Shown in pieces: positions 63,537 through 64,000 of a DNA stretch of 64,000 nt. This DNA comes from Corbicula japonica (Eukaryota > Mollusca > Bivalvia > Venerida > Cyrenidae). Positions within the stretch are counted from its first letter, which is position 1, and each line of letters opens with the position of its first letter. The stretch spans positions 8,523,377 through 8,587,376 of the forward strand of contig JAZAYU010000001.1 in NCBI GenBank assembly GCA_038501625.1, written 5' to 3'. A program made the position numbers and the translations under genes. A model generated the notes under the pieces. That model was not told the origin of the DNA. It searched no databases and worked only from the letters and a program-made list of their open reading frames with translations.

Positions 63537-64000
63537 TATCAATATTATGTATCTGCCCAGAAATGAAACTGGGAACGATAAAGAATCTCAGATGTCAGCA
63601 ATCTGGGCTGAAGGTTATAAAACTGAGCATGGAAACCAGTCTCAAATCTCAAGCATCTGATTGGCTGAAATGGCGACTGGTTGCCATTTCAGCCAATCAG
63701 ATGCTTGAGATTTGAGACTGGTTTCCATGCTCAGTTTTATAACCTTGGGCACTGAATGTCTAATTGAAATACAGAAATCTCAGACAATGACCAATGGGAA
63801 GCTTGAGATGTTAGACTGGTTTCCATCAGGGTCGGATGCAAGATTTTCAGAAAGTGGGTTTGTTTGGGGCAGTCTAAGTGAAGTCACATGGTAATTTCCA
63901 ACTTTCTTCCCCTTTCCATTCTTGCAAAAGCTTGGAGCAGGTATTTTGGCAGGAGACTAGGAATGTTCTATTACCCAATAAAGTACCAAAGTGCCACAAA
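63537..64000 (+). repeat. Near-copy of RAD50 intron 31176-31623
   Basis: It starts TATCAATATTATGTATCTGC and follows 31176-31623 base for base with few substitutions and one 16-base insertion (CCAATGGGAAGCTTGA at about 63791). It is still matching at the window edge. It includes foldback MITE A5 at 63611-63746. It could be a segmental duplication or an allelic copy misplaced after the gap. Confidence 0.9.
63611..63746. mobile_element. Foldback MITE family A, copy A5
   Basis: This is the counterpart of A2. AAGGTTATAAAACTGAGCAT at the left and CTCAGTTTTATAACCTT at the right form a nearly perfect hairpin centred on GGCGACTGGTTGCCATTTCA. Confidence 0.9.

Overview
The window is eukaryotic and very probably from a marine bivalve mollusc. 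It is AT-rich, with short exons and long introns. Several tandem-core repeat families have the layout of pearl/Helentron-derived elements known from bivalves, and CCCTAA hexamers of the type bivalves use at telomeres also occur. I cannot name the species.

Only two host genes are supported. The first (7703-9385, + strand) is an intronless gene for a 560-residue type I membrane protein: signal peptide, leucine-rich repeats, one Ig-like domain, a threonine-rich mucin-like stalk, a transmembrane helix and a short basic tail. The second is the 3' half of RAD50 on the minus strand (30926-60754). I resolved fifteen exons, all with GT-AG borders and matching phases, encoding 570 residues: the second coiled-coil arm and the C-terminal ATPase lobe (signature motif, Walker B, D-loop, H-loop, natural stop). 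The N-terminal half, with Walker A and the zinc hook, must lie beyond the right edge or in the 500-bp assembly gap at 62998-63497.

The rest is repeat sequence. 1-7702 is mostly plain noncoding DNA with a tRNA-Asp-like pseudogene, a probable SINE and a decayed reading frame. 9386-18057 is noncoding, with an unusual composite repeat at 12426-14066. 18058-28950 is a block of tandem arrays: 145-bp units, telomere-like hexamers, a 144-bp satellite, a 159-bp array nested in a 150-bp array, and a 60-bp minisatellite grown from a MITE end. RAD50 introns hold foldback MITEs, a second MITE family, a mariner inserted into one of those MITEs, a non-autonomous hAT with an 8-bp target duplication, six or more pearl-like elements, a long inverted-repeat pair, and a 28-bp minisatellite whose unit is a copy of a RAD50 intron-exon junction.

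The observations most worth a second look are: the minisatellite that multiplies a RAD50 splice acceptor; an apparent spliceosomal intron, bordered by ACAGGT direct repeats, inside a mariner transposase; the shared terminal architecture of otherwise unrelated pearl-like families; dense nuclear-receptor half-site arrays carried by these repeats; and a near-copy of a RAD50 3' intron just after the assembly gap, which may be a misplaced allele. All readings were made by eye; no alignment or database search was run.
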